From Candidatus Omnitrophota bacterium (lineage in GTDB: Bacteria > Omnitrophota > Gorgyraeia > Zapsychrales > Zapsychraceae): a stretch of 36,519 nucleotides of DNA. The first letter of the stretch is position 1. The number at the start of each line of letters is the position of its first letter. The notes under the pieces are model-generated. The model was not told the DNA's origin. It saw nothing but the letters and a program-made list of their open reading frames with translations, and did no database searches. A program made the translations under genes and the position numbers. The stretch covers positions 1 through 36,519 of the forward strand of contig JADFXQ010000016.1 of assembly GCA_015233495.1 (NCBI GenBank), given 5' to 3'. Positions 8,622 through 16,667 of the stretch are shown here, piece by piece.

Positions 8622-9216
8622 TAGTGTGCACAATCACCTCATCCACCAGTCCATATTCCTTCGCTTCCTGGGCGGACATGAAAAAATCCCGGTCGCAATC
8701 TGCCGCGACTTTTTCATAGGTTTGACCGCTGTGTTTCGCCAGAATCTTGGTTAATTCTTCTTTCATGCGTAAAATTTCTTGCGCCTGAATCGAGATATCG
8801 CTAGCCGTGCCTTCCACGCCGCCCCAGGGCTGATGGATCATAATCCGCGAATAGGGCAAGGCAAACCTTTTGCCTTTTGACCCGGCCGCCACCAAAATTG
8901 ACCCCATGCTCGCTGCCTGGCCAATACAATAAGTGCAAACCGCGGGTTTAACAAAACGCATGGTATCATAAATTGCCAGCCCGGCCGTGACTGACCCGCC
9001 CGGAGAATTGATATACACATTGATATCCTTGGTAGCGTCCTCGCTCTGCAAAAACAACAACTGCGCGATGATCAGGTTCGCGACATTGTCGTCAATCGCG
9101 GTGCCGATAAAAATAATTCGTTCTTTTAACAACCGAGAATAAATATCATAAGACCGCTCGCCATGGCTCGATTTTTCAACCACAATCGGAACAAGAAGCT
9201 GATTATTTTCTATCAT
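8617..9216 (-). CDS. clpP: ATP-dependent Clp protease proteolytic subunit
   Basis: Serine peptidase (S14) that forms the tetradecameric chamber working with Clp ATPases. The catalytic triad is visible: S103 in GQAASMGS, H128 in MIHQPWGG, and the Asp in the CDRDFFMS segment (about D177). [16 protein letters not shown] is the conserved handle region. I start at the ATG at 9216 (199 residues), which has AAAGGGAC close upstream and gives the usual length; a longer frame to 9255 would overlap tig. It follows tig by 14 bases, the classic tig-clpP pairing, although no clpX is present here. Confidence 0.97.
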   Translation of the reverse strand: MIENNQLLVPIVVEKSSHGERSYDIYSRLLKERIIFIGTAIDDNVANLIIAQLLFLQSEDATKDINVYINSPGGSVTAGLAIYDTMRFVKPAVCTYCIGQAASMGSILVAAGSKGKRFALPYSRIMIHQPWGGVEGTASDISIQAQEILRMKEELTKILAKHSGQTYEKVAADCDRDFFMSAQEAKEYGLVDEVIVHTK

Positions 9217-9230
9217 AACTGTCCCTTTCT

Positions 9231-10130
9231 TTATTTTGCTTTTTCCGTGGTCCATTGCGCTTCTTTTCTTAAAAATTCCATCACCTTAGCCGGCATATTT
9301 TCACCTTCGCTAATTTCTAATTTTTCCTCAGTAGCAATCTTATCCAAGATAAAGTAAACTTTGACTTCTTTTTCCACGGGTTCCTTCAACTCCACGCGCA
9401 ACGCTTCTTCGCGCTTTTTGATCTCGTCCTCTTTCGTGCCTTGTTTTTTTAAGCGCGCCTTAATCTCGTCGATCCGGCGTTCCATTTGCTTGGCGATCAA
9501 ACTTTTCGGGACCAGCAGTTTAGCTTTTTTAACCAATGCTTCAATGATCTGATTTTCGATGTCCAGACGGCTCTGGCGGTCTTTATCCATTTCCATATTA
9601 CGGACGAGTTGTTTTTTAAATTCTTCCAAGCTGGCGTATCCCAAGCCGCGGGCAAACGCGTCATCCACCGTCACCGGCTTGTCTTCTCCTTGCGCGGTTT
9701 TAAAATATTCCAAGGTTTTATTGATTTCGTCTTCCGTCACTTCCGTGGTTTTTTTCGTGATCGTAATCCCTTTATAATCCTTGATCGTGACTTCCGGCTT
9801 GACCTCGAACGTCGCTTTAAAAACCACTGCCCCGTCTTTAAAGTTAACGTCGTGTATTTCCGGCATATCCAACGGCGTCACTTGCTCCTGAGCCAATCCC
9901 TCTTGATAAACTTCCGGAATCAGTTTTTTCAAAACTTCTTCTTTGGCGACGTTGGCGTAATTCGCCTCAATCATTTTGCGCGGCACTTTTCCCGGGCGAA
10001 ACCCCGGCAGCTTCGCGACTTTCTCGAAATCGCGGTAAACTTGCTCTAACTTATCATCTACCCGCTCTTTGGCTATTTCAAACGACATTTCCCGCTTAGT
10101 CGGGTCGATTTTTTTCATTTCAATTTTCAC
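9231..10130 (-). CDS. tig: Trigger factor lacking the PPIase domain
   Basis: Ribosome-associated chaperone. The N-terminal ribosome-binding domain is complete, with the signature [10 protein letters not shown] at residues 43-52. At about residue 145 the chain goes from [16 protein letters not shown] straight to [20 protein letters not shown], the start of the C-terminal helical arm domain. The roughly 90-100-residue FKBP-like peptidyl-prolyl isomerase domain found in most trigger factors is absent, and the total is 299 residues instead of about 430. The frame is continuous, so this is a domain loss rather than breakage. The start is GTG at 10130, chosen because AAGGAGG lies about nine bases upstream; the in-frame ATG at 10118 is too far. 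clpP follows by 14 bases. Confidence 0.93.
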   Translation of the reverse strand: MKIEMKKIDPTKREMSFEIAKERVDDKLEQVYRDFEKVAKLPGFRPGKVPRKMIEANYANVAKEEVLKKLIPEVYQEGLAQEQVTPLDMPEIHDVNFKDGAVVFKATFEVKPEVTIKDYKGITITKKTTEVTEDEINKTLEYFKTAQGEDKPVTVDDAFARGLGYASLEEFKKQLVRNMEMDKDRQSRLDIENQIIEALVKKAKLLVPKSLIAKQMERRIDEIKARLKKQGTKEDEIKKREEALRVELKEPVEKEVKVYFILDKIATEEKLEISEGENMPAKVMEFLRKEAQWTTEKAK

Positions 10131-10186
10131 GATGTATTTCCTCCTTGATGTTGTTTATGTAATTCGGTGACATACAGGTCATCGAA

Positions 10187-10915
10187 CTACATCTTAAACT
10201 TCTCGCCTAAATAAATCTTCCGCGCCTCCGGATCGTTGATCAGATCCGCGGCAGTGCCGGAAATCAAGACCCGCCCGTCTGCCACCAAGTAGGCCCGGTC
10301 GGTAATGGATAAAGTTTCCCGAACATTATGATCCGTCAATAATATCCCTAGACCGCGGGCTTTCAAATCCCGGATAATCTCCTGTGCCTCGGCCACCACA
10401 ATCGGATCAATGCCGGAAAAAGGCTCATCCAGCAACAAAAACGACGGGTTGGTCACCAAAGCCCGGGTAATTTCCAAACGCCGGCGCTCGCCCCCGGATA
10501 AAGTATAAGCCTTGCTCTTGGCCAGATGGGCAATATTCAATTCTTCCAACAGCGAATTCAAACGTTTGCGCCGTTCCCGCGGGCTTATCCGCAAGGTTTC
10601 TAAAATCGCTAAAATATTTTCTTCCACCGTTAATTTCCGAAATATGGACGGCTCTTGCGCCAGGTACCCCATCCCCAAACGACAGCGCTCGTGAATCGGT
10701 TTTTGAGTGATATCTTCATTATCAAATAAAATCTGCCCTTCGTTCGGTTTGACAATTCCGACCGCCATATAAAACGTCGTGGTCTTCCCGGCCCCGTTGG
10801 GTCCCAAAAGCCCGACGATCTCCGAACGGCCGACGGTAATGCTCAACCCGTCAACCACCCGGCGGCTGCCGTAAACCTTAATTAGATTTTTTGTTTCCAA
10901 CAGATGCAATGCCAT
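10187..10915 (-). CDS. lptB: LPS export ABC transporter ATPase LptB
   Basis: Cytoplasmic ATPase that powers extraction of LPS from the inner membrane with LptF/LptG. The 242 residues contain Walker A GPNGAGKTT, the Q-loop region, ABC signature LSGGERRRLEITRAL, Walker B LLLDEPFSGIDP and the H-loop TDHNVRETL. The D-x-x-V-V-x-EAQ-type segment after Walker B is typical of the LptB branch. The ATG at 10915 has GAGGGG five bases upstream. The gene overlaps the upstream lptCA reading frame by 38 bases, which suggests translational coupling. lptF and lptG are not in the window. Confidence 0.96.
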   Translation of the reverse strand: MALHLLETKNLIKVYGSRRVVDGLSITVGRSEIVGLLGPNGAGKTTTFYMAVGIVKPNEGQILFDNEDITQKPIHERCRLGMGYLAQEPSIFRKLTVEENILAILETLRISPRERRKRLNSLLEELNIAHLAKSKAYTLSGGERRRLEITRALVTNPSFLLLDEPFSGIDPIVVAEAQEIIRDLKARGLGILLTDHNVRETLSITDRAYLVADGRVLISGTAADLINDPEARKIYLGEKFKM

Positions 10916-11726
10916 TATTCCCCTCAGTCATCAGAATCAGCTTGGGCCGGCCGGAAAGCGTCAATCTTTGGGCGATTCCGTCGTAAGTCGCTTTATCCGC
11001 ATAGGTCCTGTTTTCACCTTGCTCGATCACCACATTGCCGTAACAGATCATTTGCTTGACGCCTTTCATGTTTTGGTCAAAATAGACTTCCATAATGTCT
11101 GCCTTCAAGGTGCGGCCAACTTGGGTTGCCAAGACATTTTGCCGAAAAATCGCCACGGACTTGGCTTGATCGATTACCATCGGCCCATCCGAGGTGATCA
11201 CCAATTTCGTCGCGTCCGTCAGCGGGGCATTTTCCTGCCCGGTATTGACCATCACGGTAACGTCCTTCTCGATCTTGGCGTTCTTTAAAGAAGGATGCGC
11301 CTGCATACCTTTGCCCGTTGCTGTCATGCGCTTATCGGTAATCATCACATCAGCGTCCGTCGTGACAATATCCGCGGTCCGGTTCCAATCCAGAGAATCC
11401 GTGGTCAATTGCGTCCCCTGGTCGCTGGTGACCGTGACGTCTTTTTCCAAACGCATATTGCCATTCGCTTGATCCAGCGTTCCGGTCTGGGCCTTGACGT
11501 TCATTTTCTGATCGCCATAAGCGTTCGCATCAACATTCGACAACTTCACTTTGGAGCCGCGCACATCCGCGGTGTCGCCGTTAACATCCCAAGATTTTTC
11601 GCCGTCCTCTTTATACCCCTGTAGATTGAATCCCTGAAACTTCTGTTCCGGCTGAAGCGGCTGCTCCGCCGCAAAGGATGCAGCGCTGAAAAATAAAATT
11701 AAAAACCCGACGATAATTTTTTGCAT
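10878..11726 (-). CDS. LptC-LptA-like periplasmic LPS transport protein
   Basis: A 282-residue exported protein that seems to combine two LPS bridge components. Residues 1-19 (MQKIIVGFLILFFSAASFA) look like a cleavable signal peptide. An LptC-like beta-jellyroll region follows (about 35-160, with GYKEDGEKSWDVNGDTADV and LEKDVTVTSDQGTQLTTD). After it comes an OstA/LptA-like region (about 175-275, with AIFRQNVLATQ, ADIMEVYF and GNVVIEQGENRTYADKATYD). Ordinary LptC is held by an uncleaved N-terminal helix and LptA is a separate soluble protein. I start at the ATG at 11726, with AAAGGTG close upstream, rather than at 11762, because only this start exposes the signal peptide. It lies between kdsC and lptB, as expected. 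Confidence 0.85.
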   Translation of the reverse strand: MQKIIVGFLILFFSAASFAAEQPLQPEQKFQGFNLQGYKEDGEKSWDVNGDTADVRGSKVKLSNVDANAYGDQKMNVKAQTGTLDQANGNMRLEKDVTVTSDQGTQLTTDSLDWNRTADIVTTDADVMITDKRMTATGKGMQAHPSLKNAKIEKDVTVMVNTGQENAPLTDATKLVITSDGPMVIDQAKSVAIFRQNVLATQVGRTLKADIMEVYFDQNMKGVKQMICYGNVVIEQGENRTYADKATYDGIAQRLTLSGRPKLILMTEGNNGIASVGNKKSN

Positions 11727-11763
11727 AATCACCTTTGGGAAACATCCTCTTCTATCGAACAAC

Positions 11764-12282
11764 TTATGCCGTCAATAACGCATCCCAACGACCCTGCGTT
11801 TTTAAAATCAACTCCACCACTTCCCGCACCGCTCCCCGGCCGCCGTGCGCCTTCGTCACATAATCCGCGGCCAACCGGACTTCCTGTACCGCGTTGGATA
11901 CGGCCACGGCAAATCCGGCTTGCCGCAAAACCGGCAGATCCGGCAAATCATCACCGACATAACATACCTGCTCATCAGAAACTTGCAATGTTTTTTTTAA
12001 AGCTTCATAAGCCGCGATTTTGGGATAAGCATCCTGATAAATCTTATCAATCAATAAGTCCTTGGCCCGGGCCTTAACCGCCGCCGACGCGCGGGCCGAG
12101 ATTATCGCGGTTTTATATCCCGCCCGCCGCAATAAAACCATGCCAAATCCGTCGTGGACATCAAAACTTTTAATCTCCTGCCCCAATTCGTTCAAATTGA
12201 TCCGGCCGTCAGTCAAAACTCCGTCGACATCCATCACGAACAGGTTGATGCTTTTAATTTTATCTTTAAGCTTTTTTGTCAC
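11764..12282 (-). CDS. kdsC: 3-deoxy-D-manno-octulosonate 8-phosphate phosphatase
   Basis: HAD-family phosphatase releasing Kdo from Kdo 8-phosphate. The 172 residues carry the nucleophile motif DVDGVLTDG (D18 nucleophile, D20 general acid), the IISARAS motif II, the lysine region AYPKIAAY, GDDLPDLPVL as motif IV, and AHGGRGAVREV, which is characteristic of KdsC. There is no large cap domain, as normal for this tetrameric subfamily. Its start overlaps the kdsD stop by four bases (ATGA), indicating translational coupling. Confidence 0.95.
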   Translation of the reverse strand: MTKKLKDKIKSINLFVMDVDGVLTDGRINLNELGQEIKSFDVHDGFGMVLLRRAGYKTAIISARASAAVKARAKDLLIDKIYQDAYPKIAAYEALKKTLQVSDEQVCYVGDDLPDLPVLRQAGFAVAVSNAVQEVRLAADYVTKAHGGRGAVREVVELILKTQGRWDALLTA

Positions 12283-13247
12283 AACAACCCGGCTTTCAAT
12301 AAATCCTGAATATCCAATAATCCCGCCAAATTCCCTTTGCCGTCTAAAACCGGGAGTTCGTCAATTTTCCGGTCCTGTAAAATTTTCAAGGCTTCGGCCG
12401 CCAGTTTGTCTTTCTGGACCGTGATCGGATTCACGGTCATTACGTCTTTAACTTGGCAACGCAAAATATTCGCGTGCGTTTCCATGTGCCGCCGCAAATC
12501 ACCATCCGTAAAAATTCCGACGAATTTCTCGCGCGCGTCCACGACACAGGCCGACCCGCAGCGGGCCCGGGTGATCGCGAACAAAACGTCCTTCACGTGA
12601 CTGTTGTCGCGGACGCGGGCGTATTGCCGGCCGGTGCGCATGATATCCCCCACAGTCAACAAAAGCCTGCGCCCCAAAGCCCCGCCGGGATGATAAAAAG
12701 CGAAATCTTCCCTCCGAAATTTTTTGCGGACAATCAAACTCGCGGCCAAAGCGTCCCCAAAAACCAAGGCCGCGGTAGTCGAAGCCATGGGGGCCAGTCC
12801 CAGCGGACAGCCTTCTTCCTCTACCGATATATCCAAGATCACATCACTGAACCGCGCCAAACTCGACTGTTTCTCCCCGGTCATGGCAATAACCGGCGCG
12901 CCAATTTTTTTAATCAAAGGGATCAAACGCTTGGTTTCATCCGTCTCGCCGCTGTAAGAAATAAGGATAAGCACATCGTCTTTCGTTACCTGGCCCAGAT
13001 CACCATGCGCCGCTTCCGCCGGATGCATATAGAGACTCGGGGTGCCGGTGGAAGAAAATGTCGCGGAAATTTTTCGGCCGATGATCCCCGTCTTGCCCAT
13101 ACCGGAAACAATCACCCGGCCGCGGCAGCTTACGATCAACTCAATCGCTTTTAAAAAATCGGCATTGATCCGCTTCTGCAGCCGCTTGACCGCAGCCGCT
13201 TCAATGGCAATGAGTTGTTTGGCTTTTTTTATTGAGGTTGCGATCAT
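12279..13247 (-). CDS. kdsD: D-arabinose 5-phosphate isomerase (SIS plus two CBS domains)
   Basis: Converts ribulose 5-phosphate to arabinose 5-phosphate, the first Kdo step. The 322 residues have an N-terminal SIS sugar-isomerase domain (about 30-170, with VSGMGKTGIIGRK, STGTPSLYMHPAEAAHGDLG and SYSGETDE) and two C-terminal CBS domains (about 205-322; GDIMRTG, FVGIFTDGDLRRH, VKDVMTVNPITV, LLDIQDLLKAG). Domain order and length match KdsD/KpsF. The start at 13247 lies directly downstream of a TCGAG-type repeat and has no clear Shine-Dalgarno sequence. It precedes kdsC with a four-base overlap. Confidence 0.95.
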   Translation of the reverse strand: MIATSIKKAKQLIAIEAAAVKRLQKRINADFLKAIELIVSCRGRVIVSGMGKTGIIGRKISATFSSTGTPSLYMHPAEAAHGDLGQVTKDDVLILISYSGETDETKRLIPLIKKIGAPVIAMTGEKQSSLARFSDVILDISVEEEGCPLGLAPMASTTAALVFGDALAASLIVRKKFRREDFAFYHPGGALGRRLLLTVGDIMRTGRQYARVRDNSHVKDVLFAITRARCGSACVVDAREKFVGIFTDGDLRRHMETHANILRCQVKDVMTVNPITVQKDKLAAEALKILQDRKIDELPVLDGKGNLAGLLDIQDLLKAGLL

Positions 13248-13250
13248 ATT

Positions 13251-13276
13251 GGGTCCAGGCTCGAGACTTAAGGGTT
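13251..13276. repeat. TCGAG-type degenerate repeat, copy 1
   Basis: GGGTCCAGGCTCGAGACTTA followed by AGGGTT lies in the kdsA-kdsD gap and includes the last codons of kdsA. It matches 28749-28771 at about 20 of 23 positions, and its second half matches 26590-26604 at 13 of 15 positions, all in the same orientation. Confidence 0.75.
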
Positions 13277-14104
13277 AATTTTTTTGATAATTTTGTCAAG
13301 TTGTTTAAGCGCGCTTAATAGTTGCTCCAGATCTTTTAAGGCCAGTGTGTTCGGGCCGTCACTCAATGCTTTTTTCGGATCCGGGTGAATCTCGACGAAA
13401 ATCGCGTCGCAGCCTGCCGCGACCGCGCAGCGGGCCAGCAAAGGCACAAACTCGCTGCGGCCTCCCGAGGCGTGCCCCAACCCTCCGGGCTGCTGCACGC
13501 TGTGCGTCGCGTCAAACACCACCGGACAGCCGGTCATTTCCCGCATGATCGCCAAAGCGCGAAAATCGCTGACCAAATTGTGATAGCCAAAACTAACCCC
13601 GCGTTCGGTAAGCAAAATTTTCTTATTGCCGGCAGACTCGATTTTTTGGGTAAGCGGCAGCATATCTTCCGGCGCGAGAAACTGGCCTTTTTTCACGTTC
13701 ACGACTTTTTGGGTTTTTCCCGCGGCTGACAGAATATCGGTTTGCCGGCATAAAAAAGCGGGAATTTGAATGATGTCCAAGACTGCCGCGGCTTGCGTCA
13801 TATCCGCGGCGGAATGCACATCACTTAAAACCGGAACTTGCAATTTACTTTTCACTTGCGCTAAAACGTCCAAACCCTCGTCAAGCCCCGGGCCGCGAAA
13901 AGACTGAATCGACGTGCGGTTTGCCTTATCATAACTCGCCTTAAAAATAAACGGCACCCCAACCTTAAGGCAAATTTTTTGCGCAGCCGCAGCGATTTCC
14001 AGCGTCAATTCCCGGCTCTCAATCACGCAGGGTCCGGCAATCAGCACAAACGGTTTCCCGCCGCCGATCTTTATATCCTGAATTTGGATTGTCCGTGACT
14101 GCAT
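13268..14104 (-). CDS. kdsA: Kdo 8-phosphate synthase (metal-dependent type)
   Basis: Condenses phosphoenolpyruvate with arabinose 5-phosphate to Kdo 8-phosphate in the cytoplasm. The 278-residue TIM barrel shows IAGPCVIES at 22-30, FKASYDKANRTS, RGPGLDEGL, VPVLSDVHSA, FLCRQTDIL, LTERGVSFGY, DATHSVQQPGG and EIHPDPKKALSDGPN. In this family a Cys in the first motif (here C26) marks the metal-dependent class known from Aquifex, whereas E. coli-type enzymes have Asn there. The last codons fall within a TCGAG-type repeat. It is preceded by kdsB with a 57-base gap that carries a small hairpin. Confidence 0.97.
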   Translation of the reverse strand: MQSRTIQIQDIKIGGGKPFVLIAGPCVIESRELTLEIAAAAQKICLKVGVPFIFKASYDKANRTSIQSFRGPGLDEGLDVLAQVKSKLQVPVLSDVHSAADMTQAAAVLDIIQIPAFLCRQTDILSAAGKTQKVVNVKKGQFLAPEDMLPLTQKIESAGNKKILLTERGVSFGYHNLVSDFRALAIMREMTGCPVVFDATHSVQQPGGLGHASGGRSEFVPLLARCAVAAGCDAIFVEIHPDPKKALSDGPNTLALKDLEQLLSALKQLDKIIKKINP

Positions 14105-14145
14105 AATTTTTCCGGGAAAGGTTCGAGAGCTGTTGGAGTCCGCCC

Positions 14146-14161
14146 ACCCGGCTATCCGGGT
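14146..14161. other. Perfect short hairpin after the kdsB stop
   Basis: ACCCGG CTAT CCGGGT forms a perfect six-pair stem with a four-base loop, starting at the base next to the kdsB stop codon. On the minus strand it is followed by GGGCGG and not by a U-tract, so it is not a standard terminator. It could be an RNA-stability or pausing structure within the operon. Confidence 0.6.
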
Positions 14162-14893
14162 TTAGCGCGTATTGATAATATGTCTAATTTTTTCTAAATC
14201 TTCTGCCGTATCCACCCCCATCGACTCCATATCCGTGATAACCGTCTTGATTTTATATCCCGCTTCGATGGCCCGCAATTGTTCCAGCTTCTCAGTTTTT
14301 TCGAGCAAAGACTCCGGCAGATTTTTATATCCTAACAAAAAATTCTTTTGATATGCGTAAATTCCCAAATGTTTGTACGCCGTGACCGGCCCGCCATCCC
14401 GATTAAACGGAATCGGCGACCGGGAAAAATAAACCGCTTCCTGCCGCTGATTTACGACAACCTTGACAACATTCGGGTTTGAATAATCTTTTTCATCCAT
14501 GATCCGCTTGATCACCGTCGCCATGTCCACGCCCGGGTGTAGGGAAAAAAGCCCGGCCAAGGCATCAATTACCCGGGGATCAATCAATGGTTCATCGCCC
14601 TGAATGTTGATAATGCCGTCCGCGTCCCTGCCTTGCACTGCCTCAGCAATCCGGTCGGTTCCGGACGGGTGATTCGGATCAGTCATTACCGCCTGCCCGC
14701 CGAACGCCTTAACCGCTTGTTCAATCCTTGAATCATCACACGCGACTAAAACCTCGTTCAACCGCCGGCTTTTTTTCGCCTGTTCCCAAACCCGCTGAAT
14801 CATCGGCTTACCCGCGATATCCGCCAAAGGCTTACCCGGCAAACGGGTCGACGCCCAACGCGCCGGAATAACGCCAATAATTTTAATCATCAA
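14162..14893 (-). CDS. kdsB: CMP-Kdo synthetase
   Basis: 3-deoxy-manno-octulosonate cytidylyltransferase, activating Kdo with CTP before transfer by WaaA. The 243 residues begin with GVIPARWASTRLPGKPLADI, the nucleotide-binding signature, followed by CDDSRI, TDPNHPSGTDRIAEA, NIQGDEPLI and YFSRSPIPF, all typical of KdsB. The start overlaps the hldE stop by four bases (ATGATG; the second ATG at 14890 is also possible). All four Kdo genes occur in order within this operon. Confidence 0.97.
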   Translation of the reverse strand: MMIKIIGVIPARWASTRLPGKPLADIAGKPMIQRVWEQAKKSRRLNEVLVACDDSRIEQAVKAFGGQAVMTDPNHPSGTDRIAEAVQGRDADGIINIQGDEPLIDPRVIDALAGLFSLHPGVDMATVIKRIMDEKDYSNPNVVKVVVNQRQEAVYFSRSPIPFNRDGGPVTAYKHLGIYAYQKNFLLGYKNLPESLLEKTEKLEQLRAIEAGYKIKTVITDMESMGVDTAEDLEKIRHIINTR

Positions 14894-15912
14894 CTTATCC
14901 TTTTCAAAGCGTCTGTCAATTCCGCCCGTGTCACCGCCACCGCGCCCATCCGGCCGACCACGATACCGGCGGCAAGATTGGCTAATTCCGCGGCTTGCCG
15001 CTTATTTGCGCCGGCGGCTAAGGCTAACGTAAACGTTGAAATCACCGCGTCGCCCGCGCCAGTCACGTCAAAAACTTCCTGGGCTTTGGTATCAATTGCG
15101 TACGGTTTTCTCCCTTTTTCAAATAGTTTCATGCCCTGTTCGCCCAGGGTGATCAAAAGCGAATCCAGCTTCAAATAATCCAATAATTTTTCACCTGTCC
15201 GATCAACATCTTCCGGAGTCTTGAGCTTATCTGACAGCAGACCCAGCTTACTGCCGTTCGGGTCTTGAATTTTAATATTCCGGATGGCGTTTTCAGTTTC
15301 CTTACGATTGGGGGTAATGCAAGTCGCGCCTTTGTAAGAAGAAAAATGCTCCACTTTCGGGTCCACTGTAACCGGGATCCGAAAACTCAAAGCTGTGGTC
15401 AAAATCATCCGTACCAATTCCGGGATAATCAATCCCTTGCCATAATCGGATATAATCACCGCGTCAATTTCCGCGATTTTTTTCCGTGTCAATCCTGTGA
15501 TCCTTTCCATAATCACTGCCGAAACCGGCGCGCCCACCTTCTCCCGGTCTATCCGCACCACTTGTTGATGCTGCGCAATCACCCGGGTTTTTGTGATGGT
15601 CGGGACATTCGGGTCAGTTAGCAAGCCGCTGACGTCGATCTGACGGCGTTTGAGCTCCAATTTTAGCCGTTTGCCTTCAAAATCATTGCCGATCTTGCCA
15701 ATCTGCACCACTTTAGCGCCCAAAGCCGCCAAATTGCACGCCACATTAGCCGCGCCGCCCGGCAAATAGAACGACTTCTCTTCCAGAACAATCGGCACCG
15801 GCGCTTCCGGAGATATGCGCGAGACATGGCCCTGAATATAGCGATCTAAAATCACGTCACCGACGACCAGAACGGTTTTCTTCGCAAATTTGGCAATGAT
15901 TTTATGATCCAT
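14890..15912 (-). CDS. hldE: D-glycero-beta-D-manno-heptose 7-phosphate kinase
   Basis: PfkB/ribokinase-family kinase of the ADP-heptose route that supplies heptosyltransferases. The 340 residues contain VGDVILDRYIQGHVSRISPE, then PGGAANVACNLAALGA near the N-terminus, SDYGKGL, DPKVEHFSSYKG, TPNRKE, and the catalytic VTGAGDAVISTF near the C-terminus. It corresponds to the kinase half of HldE (RfaE1 domain) only. The adenylyltransferase half (RfaE2/HldC) is missing, so a separate hldC should exist elsewhere. As the first gene of the Kdo-lpt operon it has its own candidate promoter at 15966-15995. The related PfkB enzymes are excluded by the RISPEAPVP motif. Confidence 0.9.
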   Translation of the reverse strand: MDHKIIAKFAKKTVLVVGDVILDRYIQGHVSRISPEAPVPIVLEEKSFYLPGGAANVACNLAALGAKVVQIGKIGNDFEGKRLKLELKRRQIDVSGLLTDPNVPTITKTRVIAQHQQVVRIDREKVGAPVSAVIMERITGLTRKKIAEIDAVIISDYGKGLIIPELVRMILTTALSFRIPVTVDPKVEHFSSYKGATCITPNRKETENAIRNIKIQDPNGSKLGLLSDKLKTPEDVDRTGEKLLDYLKLDSLLITLGEQGMKLFEKGRKPYAIDTKAQEVFDVTGAGDAVISTFTLALAAGANKRQAAELANLAAGIVVGRMGAVAVTRAELTDALKRIS

Positions 15913-15965
15913 ATTCCCATCTTGTCACGGACGATTCATAAACCGCCCAATTTAAATGAAGGCTC

Positions 15966-15995
15966 ATCTTAACATAATTGTTTTTGAAATGCCAA
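15966..15995 (-). promoter_or_regulatory. Candidate promoter of the hldE-kds-lpt-tig-clpP operon
   Basis: On the minus strand, TTGGCA (15995-15990) and TAAGAT (15971-15966) are spaced by 18 bases, with TG one base before the -10 (an extended -10, TGTTAAGAT). Transcription would start near 15959, leaving a leader of about 47 bases before the hldE ATG. The 155-base gap between higA and hldE holds nothing else clear apart from a short CTGTC-T-GACAG palindrome at about 16031-16041. Confidence 0.5.
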
Positions 15996-16067
15996 AGTTT
16001 TCTCCGGGGGCTGTTGTCCAAAGGCGTGGACTGTCTGACAGGTGCAATAATTATACACACGTCGATT

Positions 16068-16364
16068 TTAATTCACAGCGTAGGCGTGGACCTCTTGAGC
16101 AATTTTTGATCCGGATGCGTCCATCCAAACATCCAAATCATAATCCGCTTGCAGGTTCATCCAAAATTGAGGCGAGGTATTCAAATATTTAGCGAGACGC
16201 AAGGCCGTATCCGCGGTAATCCGGCGTTTGCCCAAAACAATTTCATTGATCCGCCGCGGCGGAACCATGAGCGACCGCGCCATCTGATTCTGACTGATCC
16301 CCATAGGATCAAGGAATTCCTCGTTCAACACTTCTCCGGGATGAATGGGACGTAATTTTTTCAT
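16068..16364 (-). CDS. higA: HigA-type antitoxin (HTH, XRE family)
   Basis: A 98-residue DNA-binding antitoxin. It starts with MKKLRPIHPGEVLNEEFLDP, the hallmark of VapI/HigA antitoxins, followed by a helix-turn-helix (about residues 22-60; GISQNQMARSL, RRINEIVLGKRRITADTALR) and the C-terminal SPQFWMNLQADYDLDV. I start at the ATG at 16364, which is 16 bases after the higB stop and has AGGAG upstream; the longer frame to 16433 would overlap the toxin. Family members bind the toxin and repress the shared promoter, here probably at the palindrome 16673-16689. Confidence 0.94.
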   Translation of the reverse strand: MKKLRPIHPGEVLNEEFLDPMGISQNQMARSLMVPPRRINEIVLGKRRITADTALRLAKYLNTSPQFWMNLQADYDLDVWMDASGSKIAQEVHAYAVN

Positions 16365-16380
16365 GATTTTTGACTCCTGT

Positions 16381-16662
16381 CTAATGATAATCAACAATCT
16401 CAACGTCATAAGCGTCATTGTCTTGCCAAACAAAACAAATTCGCCATTGATCGTTAATACGAATACTATATTGACCTTGCCGCGCCCCTTTCAATTTTTC
16501 CAGCCGATTATTGGGCGGCGACAGTAAATCATTCAAATCCATGGAGCGATTCAGCATACGTAGTTTACGCAAAGCGATTTGCTGAATACTCTCAGGTAAT
16601 TGCCGCGAAAAAACCCGGCTAAAAATCCTAGCGGTTTCTTTACACTTGAATGTTTTGATCAC
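16381..16662 (-). CDS. higB: HigB-type toxin (RelE/ParE superfamily)
   Basis: A 93-residue toxin of the HigB family, ribosome-dependent mRNA interferases in characterised systems. The pattern is typical: MIKTFKCKETARIF at the start, LRKLRMLN, the Arg/Lys-rich RLEKLKGARQGQYSIRIN, then DQWRICFVW and the terminal VEIVDYH. The start is GTG at 16662, fixed by family alignment (the usual MIKSFKHK-like start). It lies where the predicted transcript begins, so the message may be leaderless. Toxin before antitoxin is the normal hig order. The pair is inserted between the heptosyltransferase block and the Kdo operon. Confidence 0.95.
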   Translation of the reverse strand: MIKTFKCKETARIFSRVFSRQLPESIQQIALRKLRMLNRSMDLNDLLSPPNNRLEKLKGARQGQYSIRINDQWRICFVWQDNDAYDVEIVDYH

Positions 16663-16667
16663 AATTT

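Noticed and set aside
9486-10049. Plus-strand open frame of 187 codons opposite tig
   Set aside because: Phe/Arg-rich composition typical of antisense to a Lys/Glu-rich gene; no recognisable motif.
12453-13154. Plus-strand open frame of 233 codons
   Set aside because: It lies opposite kdsD, has no domain pattern and no ribosome site; it is a shadow of GC-rich coding DNA.
14146-14161. Hairpin after kdsB as a terminator
   Set aside because: No U-tract follows on the minus strand, and kdsA continues the same pathway 57 bases on.
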